Positions 19,342-27,442 of a stretch of DNA of 64,000 nucleotides are shown here, piece by piece. The position numbers and the translations under genes are program-made. The notes under the pieces are model-generated. The model was given only the letters and a program-made list of their open reading frames with translations. It was not told the origin of the DNA and ran no database searches. Every line of letters begins with the position of its first letter. Positions within the stretch are counted from its first letter, which is position 1. This stretch comes from Halopseudomonas bauzanensis (GTDB lineage: Bacteria; Pseudomonadota; Gammaproteobacteria; Pseudomonadales; Pseudomonadaceae): the NCBI RefSeq assembly GCF_900114735.1, contig NZ_FOUA01000001.1:322278-386277 (forward strand), given 5' to 3'.

Positions 19342-19632
19342 ATGAAAACCCTGGCACTGATCTTCACTACCGCGCTGCTGGCCACCCCGGTCGCGTTTGC
19401 CGAGGATGTCACCTGCACATCCAACATGCAGGAGCTGGCGCGCTATTCTTCGGCGCCCCTGGATCAACTGTCCGACGAAGCCCGCACCCAGCTCGAAGAT
19501 CATATCCGCCTGGCCGGTGAAGCCCAGGCGCAAGGTGATGAGGAAAGCTGCGTCGTCCATTCCAGCAAGGCATTGCAGGAAATCAACAGCATCGGCAATG
19601 AAGAAGGCGCTATGGATAACGCCGACAGCTAG
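19342..19632 (+). CDS. small exported protein, function unknown
   Basis: A 96-residue protein with a clear signal peptide (MKTLALIFTTALLATPVAFA, cleavage before EDVTC). The mature chain is about 76 residues, acidic and helical-looking, with two cysteines (CTSNMQELARY and ESCVVHSSKA) that could form a disulfide in the periplasm. GGAGA sits at 19331-19335 before the ATG. It is divergent from the AI-2E-type permease, sharing a 183-base gap. I do not recognise a characterised family. Confidence 0.75.
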   Translation: MKTLALIFTTALLATPVAFAEDVTCTSNMQELARYSSAPLDQLSDEARTQLEDHIRLAGEAQAQGDEESCVVHSSKALQEINSIGNEEGAMDNADS

Positions 19633-19659
19633 CGCTCAATCAGGCAACCAGAAACCAAA

Positions 19660-19689
19660 AAAGCCCTGACTCTTGCGAATCAGGGCTTT
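19660..19689 (-). terminator. terminator after tRNA-Pro
   Basis: AAAGCCCTGA (19660-19669) and TCAGGGCTTT (19680-19689) form a 10-bp stem with a 10-base loop. On the minus strand it runs into a T6 tract, so it ends the tRNA transcript. It may also stop the small exported protein transcript from the plus side. Confidence 0.85.
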
Positions 19690-19695
19690 CGGTAT

Positions 19696-19772
19696 TGGTC
19701 GGAGCGACTGGAATCGAACCAGCGACCTTCTCGTCCCGAACGAGACGCGCTACCAGGCTGCGCTACGCTCCG
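19696..19772 (-). tRNA. tRNA-Pro, anticodon CGG
   Basis: A 77-base tRNA with encoded CCA on the minus strand. The acceptor stem is CGGAGCG paired with CGCTCCG, the anticodon stem TCTCG/CGAGA encloses TTCGGGA (anticodon CGG, reading CCG codons), and the T-loop is GGTTCGATTCC. A U-run terminator follows. No integrase or direct repeat indicating an insertion at this tRNA is visible. Confidence 0.96.
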
Positions 19773-19885
19773 TGTTTGTGAGGCGGCATTTTACATAATC
19801 GTCCGTTTTTCACAAGAGGGGGTTGAAAAAATCTTTTGTCATCCGGTGCTTAGGGGAGTTTTCCCCATACGGTCGGGCACAAAAA

Positions 19886-19914
19886 ATCCCGTCACGACCA
19901 GGCCGGGACGGGAT
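19886..19914 (-). terminator. rho-independent terminator of grxD
   Basis: ATCCCGTC (19886-19893) and GACGGGAT (19907-19914) form an 8-bp stem with a 13-base loop, followed on the minus strand by T6. It lies 20 bases beyond the grxD stop. Confidence 0.85.
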
Positions 19915-19933
19915 CTTTTCAGCCCACTGGAGC

Positions 19934-20251
19934 TCACTCCGCAGTGGCGGCGCTCACCATGGTCTGCAGTTCGCCGGAGTCGAACAGTTCCTGGATGATG
20001 TCACTGCCGCCGACCAGTTCACCCTTTACCCACAGCTGCGGGAAGGTCGGCCAGTTGGCGTACTTGGGCAGCTCCGTGCGGATGTCCGGATTCTGCAGGA
20101 TGTCAACGTAGGCGAACTTCTCGCCGCAGCTCATCAGCGCCTGAACCGCGCGGGCGGAAAAACCGCACTGGGGCGCGTTGGGTGCGCCTTTCATGTAGAT
20201 GAGTACCGGGTGGCTGGAGATCTGCTCTTTGATGGTGTCGATGGTGCTCAT
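19934..20251 (-). CDS. grxD: monothiol glutaredoxin GrxD
   Basis: A 105-residue monothiol glutaredoxin. The active site CGFS lies in GAPNAPQCGFSARAVQAL, and the glutathione-binding TFPQLWVKGELVGGSDI segment is present. Known role: iron-sulfur cluster carriage with BolA-like partners. The start is the ATG at 20249-20251 with AGGA upstream. It is divergent from argF. Confidence 0.95.
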   Translation of the reverse strand: MSTIDTIKEQISSHPVLIYMKGAPNAPQCGFSARAVQALMSCGEKFAYVDILQNPDIRTELPKYANWPTFPQLWVKGELVGGSDIIQELFDSGELQTMVSAATAE

Positions 20252-20341
20252 GGGAGTCCTCAATGGCGTGGCCCGAAATTGCGCTCATTGTACCGCAAAG
20301 TGGATCTCGTTGCCGAGGAGCAGCGACAGGGGCACGGGTAT

Positions 20342-20369
20342 TTGCCTTGCACCGGATTTTCCCTATAAG
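20342..20369 (+). promoter_or_regulatory. putative sigma-70 promoter of argF
   Basis: TTGCCT (20342-20347) and TATAAG (20364-20369) are separated by 16 bases and lie 108 bases before the argF ATG. A GGTCG/CGACC-like partial palindrome lies further down the leader, but I cannot claim an ArgR box from it. Confidence 0.4.
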
Positions 20370-20476
20370 ATCCCCGCTTCTCACTTTTTCGCGTATGGCT
20401 TGTACCGGGCCGTCAGGTCACGGTAAGGCCCACTGTTTCCGGTCGACAGCCGACCGATGTAACCAGGTAGCACAAG

Positions 20477-21382
20477 ATGACTGTACGGCATTTTCTTTCG
20501 TTGATGGATTGCACCCCGGCAGAACTGGCTGGACTGCTGAAACGCGGTATCGAGCTCAAGTCACTGCATCAGCAGGGCGTCATCTACGAGCCGTTGAAAA
20601 ACCGTGTGCTGGGCATGATCTTCGAAAAGGCCTCGACCCGGACCCGGGTGTCCTTCGAGGCGGGTATGATCCAGCTGGGCGGTCAGGCCATCTTCCTGTC
20701 ACCCCGCGATACCCAGCTGGGTCGTGGCGAGCCGATCGAGGACAGCGCCCGGGTGCTGTCGCGCATGTGCGATGCGGTCATGATCCGTACCTTTGCCCAC
20801 AGCACTCTGGACACCTTCGCCGCCCAGTCACAGGTGCCGGTGATCAACGGCCTGAGTGATGACCTGCATCCTTGCCAACTGCTGGCCGACATGCAGACCT
20901 TCCTGGAGCACCGCGGCAGCATCAAGGACAAGGTAGTGGTCTGGATCGGCGACGGCAACAACATGTGCAACAGCTATATCCAGGCGGCGATGCAGTTCGA
21001 CTTCCAGTTGCGTATTGCCTGCCCCGAGGGTTATGACCCGGACCCGGCGTTTCTCGAACAGGCTGGCGGTCGCGTCACCCTGCTGCGCGATCCCAACGAG
21101 GCCGTTGCCGGCGCCCACCTGGTATGCACCGATGTCTGGGCCTCCATGGGTCAGGAAGAGGAAGCACAGGCTCGCATGCAGAGTTTCGCGCCCTATCAGG
21201 TGACGCCAGCAATGCTCGACCGGGCGGACGAGTCGGTGATCTTCATGCACTGCCTGCCGGCTCACCGGGGCGAGGAAGTATCGGCGGCGCTGATGGAGGA
21301 TCCGCGCAGCGTGGTCTGGGATCAGGCGGAGAACCGCCTGCATGCACAGAAGGCACTGGTTGAATTCCTGCTCATCGACTGA
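20477..21382 (+). CDS. argF: ornithine carbamoyltransferase (anabolic)
   Basis: A 301-residue arginine biosynthesis enzyme: ornithine + carbamoyl phosphate gives citrulline. It shows the carbamoyl-phosphate motif STRTR (in [12 protein letters not shown]), HPCQ, the ornithine-side DVWASMGQE, and the catalytic HCLP loop ([10 protein letters not shown]). No arcA or arcC neighbours exist, and the length is short, so I take it as the anabolic enzyme rather than catabolic ArcB. It is followed after 11 bases by an ABC ATPase gene. Confidence 0.95.
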   Translation: MTVRHFLSLMDCTPAELAGLLKRGIELKSLHQQGVIYEPLKNRVLGMIFEKASTRTRVSFEAGMIQLGGQAIFLSPRDTQLGRGEPIEDSARVLSRMCDAVMIRTFAHSTLDTFAAQSQVPVINGLSDDLHPCQLLADMQTFLEHRGSIKDKVVVWIGDGNNMCNSYIQAAMQFDFQLRIACPEGYDPDPAFLEQAGGRVTLLRDPNEAVAGAHLVCTDVWASMGQEEEAQARMQSFAPYQVTPAMLDRADESVIFMHCLPAHRGEEVSAALMEDPRSVVWDQAENRLHAQKALVEFLLID

Positions 21383-21393
21383 CGGTAGCCCCC

Positions 21394-22500
21394 ATGTCCG
21401 ATATCGTTCTGGAGCTGAATAATCTCGCCTGCGGCTATGCCGGGCACAAGGTGGTACAGGAGCTGAGCATCCATCTGCGCGCCGGCGATATCGGCTGCCT
21501 GCTCGGCCCGTCCGGCTGCGGCAAGACCACGACCCTGCGCAGCATTGCCGGTTTCGAGCCGGTCAGCGCCGGGGAGATTCGCCTGGATGGCCAGGTACTG
21601 TCGAGCCCTACCCATAACGTACCGCCGGAGCAACGGCGGATCGGCATGGTATTCCAGGATTACGCCCTGTTCCCGCACCTGACCGTGGCGCAGAACATTG
21701 CTTTCGGCATCAACAAACACCCCGAACGCCAGCGCATTGTTGGCGAGCTGCTGGAGCTGGTCAAACTCGGCAAGCTCGGCCAGCGCTATCCCCATGAGCT
21801 GTCCGGCGGCCAGCAGCAGCGGGTAGCACTGGCCCGCGCACTGGCACCGGAGCCCCGGCTGCTGCTGCTCGACGAGCCCTTCTCCAATCTGGACGGCGAG
21901 CTGCGCCGGCGGCTGTCGGGTGAGGTGCGCGACATCCTCAAGGCCCGCGGCACCAGTGCGATGCTGGTCACCCACGATCAGAGCGAAGCCTTTGCCGTTT
22001 GTGATCAGGTTGGGGTACTGCGCGAGGGGCGCCTGCAACAATGGGACACGCCCTATAACCTGTACCACGAGCCGGCTACGCCTTTTGTCGCCAGCTTCAT
22101 TGGTCAGGGCTACTTCATTCGCGGCCAGTTGCTTACACCCGATACGGTGCAGACCGAGCTGGGCGTGATCCGCGGCAACCGCGCATATCAGTTGCCCACT
22201 GGCAGCGCCGTGGATGTATTGCTGCGCCCCGACGATATCGTTGGCCAGGAAGGCAGCAGCCTGACAGCCACCATCACCGGCAAGCTGTTCCTCGGCGCCA
22301 GCACACTGTATCGCCTGCAACTTGCGACGGGCAGCGTGCTGGAGGCGATTTTCCCGAGCCATGACGATCATTCACTGGGCGAGGTGCTGGGCATCCGCGT
22401 GTCGGCCGACCATCTGGTGATTTTCTCCGCCCAGGGTAGCGTCAATGTCAGTGCGCAGTTGCCGCTGGAGCAGGTATTGGCGTCCGGGGTTTCGGTCTGA
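21394..22500 (+). CDS. ABC transporter ATP-binding protein, FbpC/PotA-like with TOBE domain
   Basis: A 368-residue import-type ATPase. It has Walker A GPSGCGKTT, Q-loop MVFQDYALFPHLTV, signature LSGGQQQRVALARAL, Walker B LLLLDEPF and H-loop MLVTHDQSEA. A C-terminal TOBE-like region covers about 240-350. It resembles Fe3+/spermidine-type importers, but no permease or binding protein lies next to it. It follows argF by 11 bases, so it is probably cotranscribed; the same pairing occurs in other Pseudomonas. Substrate unknown. Confidence 0.87.
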   Translation: MSDIVLELNNLACGYAGHKVVQELSIHLRAGDIGCLLGPSGCGKTTTLRSIAGFEPVSAGEIRLDGQVLSSPTHNVPPEQRRIGMVFQDYALFPHLTVAQNIAFGINKHPERQRIVGELLELVKLGKLGQRYPHELSGGQQQRVALARALAPEPRLLLLDEPFSNLDGELRRRLSGEVRDILKARGTSAMLVTHDQSEAFAVCDQVGVLREGRLQQWDTPYNLYHEPATPFVASFIGQGYFIRGQLLTPDTVQTELGVIRGNRAYQLPTGSAVDVLLRPDDIVGQEGSSLTATITGKLFLGASTLYRLQLATGSVLEAIFPSHDDHSLGEVLGIRVSADHLVIFSAQGSVNVSAQLPLEQVLASGVSV

Positions 22501-22572
22501 CCCGTCGCGACTTGGCAAGAGCGCGACGGGTCCGGATAATGGCGCCTTTACAACCAGCCTGATGAGTCATTC

Positions 22573-23052
22573 ATGCAGATCGCAAAAAATACGGTAGTCG
22601 AGTTCCACTACACCCTCTCCGATGCCAATGGCGAAGTCGAAAGTTCGCGCCAGCACGAACCCGTGCTGTACCTGCACGGTCAGCCCGGTCTGCTGGATGG
22701 TTTGGTCGAGGCCATGGAAGGGCGCGAAGCCGGTGACGTCTTCAGCGTCGAGCTGCCGGTCGACAAGGCCTACGGCCCGCGCCAGGACAATGCCACCCAG
22801 AAGGTCCAGGTCAAGCATCTGCAAGGTGCGAAGAAGTGGAAGCCGGGCATGCTGGCGGTGATTCAGACCGAACAGGGCCCGCGCCAGGTGACTGTGGTCA
22901 AGGTAGGGTTATCCCAGGCCGAAGTGGATGCCAACCATCCGCTGGCTGGTCGCGATCTGACTTTTGATATCGAGATTCTGTCGGTCCGCGAAGCGACTGC
23001 CGAAGAACTGGCGCATGGTCATGCCCACGGCGTAGGTGGCCACCAGCACTAA
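22573..23052 (+). CDS. slyD: SlyD-type FKBP peptidyl-prolyl isomerase
   Basis: A 159-residue cytoplasmic proline isomerase and chaperone. The FKBP core opens VVEFHYTLSDANGEVESS, with the insert-in-flap domain from about 70 to 130 (FSVELPVDKAYGPR onward). A short His-rich tail (HGHAHGVGGHQH) should bind nickel or other metals. It is 72 bases after the ABC gene. A hairpin follows the stop. Confidence 0.92.
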   Translation: MQIAKNTVVEFHYTLSDANGEVESSRQHEPVLYLHGQPGLLDGLVEAMEGREAGDVFSVELPVDKAYGPRQDNATQKVQVKHLQGAKKWKPGMLAVIQTEQGPRQVTVVKVGLSQAEVDANHPLAGRDLTFDIEILSVREATAEELAHGHAHGVGGHQH

Positions 23053-23071
23053 GCTTCCCCGGTGTCCTCAG

Positions 23072-23098
23072 AGCCGTTTTTGCGTAGACGAAACGGCT
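23072..23098 (+). terminator. hairpin terminator after slyD
   Basis: AGCCGTTT (23072-23079) and AAACGGCT (23091-23098) form an 8-bp stem with an 11-base loop. Only TTG follows on the plus strand, so it is a modest terminator. Confidence 0.55.
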
Positions 23099-23171
23099 TT
23101 GAAAAAAGCAGCCAAGCAATGTTGACACAAATAGTGTATTATGGTTGTTTTTTCCGCCAAGAGGGTACCAC

Positions 23172-23396
23172 ATGTCCACCAAACCCGCTGTCAAACCTGC
23201 CGTCAAGCCCGCAGCAAAAACCGCCCCTGCCAAACGTAAAGCCGATGCGGCCGTAGCCACCAGCGAGTCCATCGACAACCAGATTGCAGCCTTCCTTGCC
23301 TCGGGCGGCGAAATCCAGAGCATCCCCAGCGGCACCAGCGGCCAGACCTACGGCAAGCCGGCCAGCAAGACTGCAGCCAAGCCCCAGAAAGCTTGA
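23172..23396 (+). CDS. small basic Lys/Ala/Pro-rich protein, function unknown
   Basis: A 74-residue protein with a histone-H1-like low-complexity N-terminus (repeated PAVKP/PAAK units, residues 4-22). A compact segment follows (SIDNQIAAFLASGGEIQSIP) and a second Lys/Ala tail. The repeated basic tails suggest nucleic acid binding, but this is inference. ATG at 23172 with GAGGG ten bases upstream. It lies between slyD and the convergent GDYXXLXY gene, 22 bases before that gene's stop. An ACAC-AAATA-GTGT inverted repeat is at 23125-23137. Confidence 0.7.
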   Translation: MSTKPAVKPAVKPAAKTAPAKRKADAAVATSESIDNQIAAFLASGGEIQSIPSGTSGQTYGKPASKTAAKPQKA

Positions 23397-23418
23397 TCCG
23401 CTTCCGCTTTCAGCACAA

Positions 23419-23910
23419 TTAACGGCGGTTGTTGCCCAATAATCTCAGATCCTCGCTATACAGCGAGGTGAGCAACGCAGTCCCGTCAGCCGCCACCCGG
23501 AAACCACCCCAGTGCGCAGCCTCATAGAGCGCAGCCTTACCTTCCTGGAAGAAAAACCCATTAGGCCCCAGGCTTGCGCCACCCGCACCTGGCCGGATAC
23601 GCATGGATACTCTGCCCGGCTCGTTGATGGGTGTGTCACCGGTACCGATGAAAGTCGTTCGCGCGCCTGCACCCAGCTGCAAATGGGCATAGGCAGGCCA
23701 CTTGCCATTTTCGGCCCGCAGCTGTGAATCCAACTCAAAGCGCAGCGCCATATAGTCGCCCTGCATCAGCGAACGCGGGTCCACCGGGGCCAGGCGCAGC
23801 AGTACCAGTTGGCCGTCGCGCAAGGTACGTTCATGACCAAGGACCGCATACCCGGCCACTGCCATCACCAGCAACCAGGCAGCAATAACGCCCAAGACGT
23901 ATCGACTCAT
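23419..23910 (-). CDS. GDYXXLXY domain protein
   Basis: A 163-residue protein with an N-terminal membrane anchor (about residues 5-25) and a periplasmic domain carrying GDYMALRF, the family signature (the last aromatic is F rather than Y). It is the last of four genes joined by ATGA overlaps; its start overlaps the DUF4401 stop. The family is uncharacterised and almost always travels with DUF2157/DUF4401 membrane proteins. A membrane complex of the three is a reasonable inference. Confidence 0.85.
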   Translation of the reverse strand: MSRYVLGVIAAWLLVMAVAGYAVLGHERTLRDGQLVLLRLAPVDPRSLMQGDYMALRFELDSQLRAENGKWPAYAHLQLGAGARTTFIGTGDTPINEPGRVSMRIRPGAGGASLGPNGFFFQEGKAALYEAAHWGGFRVAADGTALLTSLYSEDLRLLGNNRR

Positions 23911-24956
23911 TCAGCCCTCCTCAACGGCATGACCAGCCATTGCCGCAGCGCCAACAGCAACAAGCCACTGGCGACCAGCAATATCGATTTGACCAGCAGC
24001 GTGATATGCAGGCTGTAATACAGGTCGCTCAAGTAGAACGCCACACCCACTCCCACCAGCACCGACCAGAGCCGATCACAGGCGTGGAATACCGCCAGCC
24101 AGAGGGCCGCGGCAATCAGTAACCCCGGCGCCGGACTGCTCAGAGCGGCAAGCACAAGCACGCCGGCCAGAGCACCCAGCCGAACCGGCCATTGAACGGC
24201 GCTGGTCAGCCAGACCAGAGTCGCCAGCAACACCAGCGTGGCGCCCAGCGGATAGAGCCACGCCAACCATCCGGCGTTGTCGCCCTCCAGCGCCAGAATC
24301 CAGCGTAGGCCGCCCATTGACGGCTGGCCGATGATGCCTGATGCCATGGCCACTAGCGTAGCCGCACCGGCAACTGCGCGGATCATCCCGGCCTGAGGCA
24401 GATGTGCCCAGTGGGCGCGCCGCAGCCAGAGCCAGACGGCCAGCGCCGCCAGCACCACGGCTTGGATCGATAACAGGAAATAAGAGTCGAACAACAGCAC
24501 CAGACCCAGCATGGCCGCCAGGGCGCAGACAAACCGGTGTCCACTGCCGGCAGGCACCAGCAGCATGCCAATAGCCACCAGTAGCGCCACCAGTGCCGGA
24601 AGCCTCAGAAAATCCATCTGCTGCAGCTCAGCACTGAAAAACACCAGCAATGCCTGCCCGAGCATGGAAAAGGCCAATCCCAGCTGGGGGACGAAGGCCC
24701 CCGAGCCGCGCAACAAACCAATAGCTGTCAGTAACAAAAGCACGCCGGCAAACAGGTTTGGCAGCGGCCCGCTGCCCAGACTCATCACCCAGGCCGCTAG
24801 AAGCATCAGCGCCGCAAACCAGGCGGCGAAGCCGGACAGCGCCGTCATATACCAGGGTGCCGCCTGCCCGGCCTGCAGTCGCATACCCTCGTCCTGCTCC
24901 AGTATCCGCCGCTGCTGCAACTCGTCGAGCAACGCCTGCTGCCAACTCCTATTCAT
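23907..24956 (-). CDS. DUF4401 polytopic membrane protein
   Basis: A 349-residue protein, about ten hydrophobic segments after a short cytoplasmic N-terminus (MNRSWQQALLDELQQRRILE). It is a member of DUF4401, with no known activity. The start at 24956 overlaps the DUF2157 stop (ATGA) and its own stop overlaps the GDYXXLXY start, so the genes are translationally coupled. The sequence is Leu/Ala-rich without visible catalytic motifs. Confidence 0.82.
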   Translation of the reverse strand: MNRSWQQALLDELQQRRILEQDEGMRLQAGQAAPWYMTALSGFAAWFAALMLLAAWVMSLGSGPLPNLFAGVLLLLTAIGLLRGSGAFVPQLGLAFSMLGQALLVFFSAELQQMDFLRLPALVALLVAIGMLLVPAGSGHRFVCALAAMLGLVLLFDSYFLLSIQAVVLAALAVWLWLRRAHWAHLPQAGMIRAVAGAATLVAMASGIIGQPSMGGLRWILALEGDNAGWLAWLYPLGATLVLLATLVWLTSAVQWPVRLGALAGVLVLAALSSPAPGLLIAAALWLAVFHACDRLWSVLVGVGVAFYLSDLYYSLHITLLVKSILLVASGLLLLALRQWLVMPLRRAE

Positions 24957-25933
24957 TGCTGGTCCTCCCGATAGCAACGCTGCAGCCAGACCGACACCAT
25001 GGCGCTGCCCAGCAGCACGAACAGGCCGAGCAGCCAGACCAAGGCGAAGTCGTCGATATCCTGCAGCAATCGCGCCAGGCCCGCGGTCAGCACCGCCACC
25101 AGCGAATACAGCTGCATGGCCAGCAGCAACAGGTCAGGTCTGAAGCGTCGGTAGATGGGAATGCCCACCAGATAGATCGCAGCCAGTATCAGCAACAGGT
25201 GGCCCAGCCCCGGACGCCACCAGGCAATCATCGCGCCCAGACCGAGCGCGGCGAGTGCTCCACAGCCCGCCAGGCGTGGCAGGAGGCGGCTGGGCTGCAG
25301 CAGCAAGCGACCGCCCCAACATTCGAATAACACCAGCAGCAGCGCATTGAACGCGGCCAGACTCAATAATCCCGGAGAGACACCGTGCAGCCCGCCGAAC
25401 AGCCAACTGCCGGTGCTGGCGAAATAGCGCACCAGCGCCAGGTTGGCGACCAGCCAGAATAGCACCCAACAGGCGGCAGACCGCGACAGCAGCGCCCAAG
25501 GCAGGCTCAATACCGTCCAGACGGCAAATAGCTGCCAGATATCCGCCCCGGTTTGATAAGTCTGTCCAATCAGCGCCAGCAATCCACCCGTCGCCAGCGC
25601 CGCCCCCATTAACGTGGCCCGCCCGACGACGGATTCCCGTGGCATCAGCAAGGCAATGCCGGCAAAGCCGCTCAGCGCCGCTGCGGCCAGCGCCAGTTTG
25701 GTGAAACGGTGCAGTTCTTCCCAATTGAAGGCGAAGAAGAACAGCACGCCAAGTGCCAGCAACAGACAGCCATAGAACGCCAGCACTCGGTCGAGCGCCG
25801 CCAACCAATGGCGGGCGGCCGGCTGCGGCCGCTCCGGTACCAACGCCCGTTGAAGTTGCTCCCGGCTGAGCAGACCCTGCTCGGTCCAGTCCAGCAATTG
25901 ATCGCGCCGTCGTATGTCGTCCATCAGCTTCAT
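24953..25933 (-). CDS. DUF2157 polytopic membrane protein
   Basis: A 326-residue protein with the typical DUF2157 opening (a cytoplasmic helix RRDQLLDWTEQGLLSREQLQ) followed by about nine to ten transmembrane segments. I chose the ATG at 25933 because it overlaps the upstream stop in an ATGA; a start 9 bases later is possible. Function unknown. It is the second gene of the operon headed by the LplT-like transporter. Confidence 0.82.
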   Translation of the reverse strand: MKLMDDIRRRDQLLDWTEQGLLSREQLQRALVPERPQPAARHWLAALDRVLAFYGCLLLALGVLFFFAFNWEELHRFTKLALAAAALSGFAGIALLMPRESVVGRATLMGAALATGGLLALIGQTYQTGADIWQLFAVWTVLSLPWALLSRSAACWVLFWLVANLALVRYFASTGSWLFGGLHGVSPGLLSLAAFNALLLVLFECWGGRLLLQPSRLLPRLAGCGALAALGLGAMIAWWRPGLGHLLLILAAIYLVGIPIYRRFRPDLLLLAMQLYSLVAVLTAGLARLLQDIDDFALVWLLGLFVLLGSAMVSVWLQRCYREDQQ

Positions 25934-27246
25934 TTGCCAGCCCACGCCTTGAGTCGGTCGGTGAATTCGGGCACGGCCAGAAAGATATACAGACTGACCA
26001 TTACGTTGAGCAGCGAAACCACCAGGAAGAGTTGCGGAATGCTAACCCCCACCAAGCCCAGCATCAACATGGCGAAAATGGCGGAAATCACCATCAGCAG
26101 GGAATTGAGAATATTGTTGGCGGCAATGACCCGGGAACGCTCGCTGTCCGCCGTTCTGGACTGGATCAAAGCATACAGCGGCACTATGTAGAAACCGCCG
26201 AAGACACCCAGACCCAGGATGCAGGCCATGACCGCCCAGGCGGCCGGCTGCAGCAGCAGATCCAACCAGCCGAGCCCACCCTCGCCCATGTCAATGAAAC
26301 CCGCGCCGCCCCACAGCAGCAGCCCGAACAGCGTCAGGCCGATAGCGCCCAGCGGTACCAGCCCCAGCTCTACCTTTTTGTTCGAGAGCCGCTCGCACAG
26401 TAGCGAACCGGCGGCGATCCCGGTGGAAAAGACCGCCAGGATCAGCGTGACCACAGTTTCATCGCCGCCCAGGTAATCCCGGGTAAAGCCGGGAATCTGC
26501 GCCAGATAGGTGGCCCCAAGAAACCAGAACCAGGAGTTGGCCAGCAGCGACCGGGATACCGCCTTCGATTGCTGGACCAGCCCCAGATGAAGAATCCGCG
26601 CCGACTGGCGGAAGATATTCCAGTCCAGTTGCAGATGCGGCAGCGCAGCGGCGGTGGGCGGAATCGCCAGACTGGTGAGAAAACCACACAACGCCAACAA
26701 GACCACCGCTACCGACACCCAGCTTGCCCACTGCTCGCCAGACATCAGCACACCAGCGAATAGGGTGCCGCCGAGAATCGCCAGGAAGGTCCCCATTTCT
26801 ACCAAGGCGTTGCCCCCGATCAACTCCCGCTCAGCCAGGTGCAACGGCAATATGGAGTATTTCACCGGGCCGAACAGGGAGGATTGCGCCCCCATGGCAA
26901 AGAGCACCGCCAGCATCAACGGCAGATGCCCCAGTAGCACGCTGGCCGCCCCTGCCAGCATGATGATGATCTCGGCACACTTGATCAGACGGATCAGCCG
27001 CTGCTTGGGATATTTCTCGCCGAATTGCCCGCCCAGGGCGGAAAAGAGAAAGAACGGAAGGATAAACAGCATGGCGCTGAGGTTGATCAATACATTGGGA
27101 TCGGCGCTGACCCCGATCTTGAACAGAATCGCCAGCACCAACGCCTGTTTGAACACATTGTCATTGAACGCACCCAGGAACTGGGTGATGAAATACGGCA
27201 GAAAACGCCTGCTGCGTAACAGACCGAACTGAGACCGCTCCGACAT
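25930..27246 (-). CDS. LplT-like MFS transporter (lysophospholipid transporter family)
   Basis: A 438-residue major facilitator with the N-terminus FLPYFITQFLGAFNDNVFKQ that marks lysophospholipid transporters and the MFS half of acyltransferase fusions. Known family role: flips lyso-phosphatidylethanolamine inward for re-acylation. No Aas acyltransferase is fused or adjacent, so the substrate is uncertain. The ATG at 27246 has AGGAAGG nine bases upstream; an ATG at 27255 has that site abutting it and is less likely. It heads the operon with DUF2157, DUF4401 and the GDYXXLXY gene. Confidence 0.83.
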   Translation of the reverse strand: MSERSQFGLLRSRRFLPYFITQFLGAFNDNVFKQALVLAILFKIGVSADPNVLINLSAMLFILPFFLFSALGGQFGEKYPKQRLIRLIKCAEIIIMLAGAASVLLGHLPLMLAVLFAMGAQSSLFGPVKYSILPLHLAERELIGGNALVEMGTFLAILGGTLFAGVLMSGEQWASWVSVAVVLLALCGFLTSLAIPPTAAALPHLQLDWNIFRQSARILHLGLVQQSKAVSRSLLANSWFWFLGATYLAQIPGFTRDYLGGDETVVTLILAVFSTGIAAGSLLCERLSNKKVELGLVPLGAIGLTLFGLLLWGGAGFIDMGEGGLGWLDLLLQPAAWAVMACILGLGVFGGFYIVPLYALIQSRTADSERSRVIAANNILNSLLMVISAIFAMLMLGLVGVSIPQLFLVVSLLNVMVSLYIFLAVPEFTDRLKAWAGK

Positions 27247-27398
27247 CGCTGCCATCCTTCCTAACCTCTGCTGAAGGATGACAGCATAACGGAACAACCT
27301 GTCAGTTGCGCGACTGCGATATGACTGGCAAAAAAGCTTGGTGGCCAAGGCCGGTTTCACCGCCGCGCGACTCGGGCCCACCCAGACACCTCCCCTTT

Positions 27399-27420
27399 GG
27401 GAGCGGGCGCGCCCGCGAAC
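27399..27420. repeat. REP-like palindromic element
   Basis: GGGAGCGGGCGCGCCCGCGA with flanking bases matches the Pseudomonas REP pattern (GGGAGCGGGC, short loop, GCCCGCGA). It sits in the 196-base gap between the GPH transporter stop and the LplT-like start, close to the 3' end of the former. Single copy in this window. Confidence 0.6.
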
Positions 27421-27442
27421 AGACCAGGCACCGTAGCCACCC

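Noticed and set aside
19660..19772. Integration site at the tRNA-Pro gene
   Set aside because: No integrase, no repeat of the tRNA 3' end and ordinary housekeeping genes on both sides.
20430..20470. Possible ArgR operator before argF
   Set aside because: Only a short GGTCG/CGACC-like symmetry is seen; it does not match the Pseudomonas ArgR consensus convincingly.
23122..23142. TTGACA followed by TATTAT as a sigma-70 promoter for the small basic protein
   Set aside because: The two elements are only nine bases apart, too close to be used together; either may belong to a different promoter.
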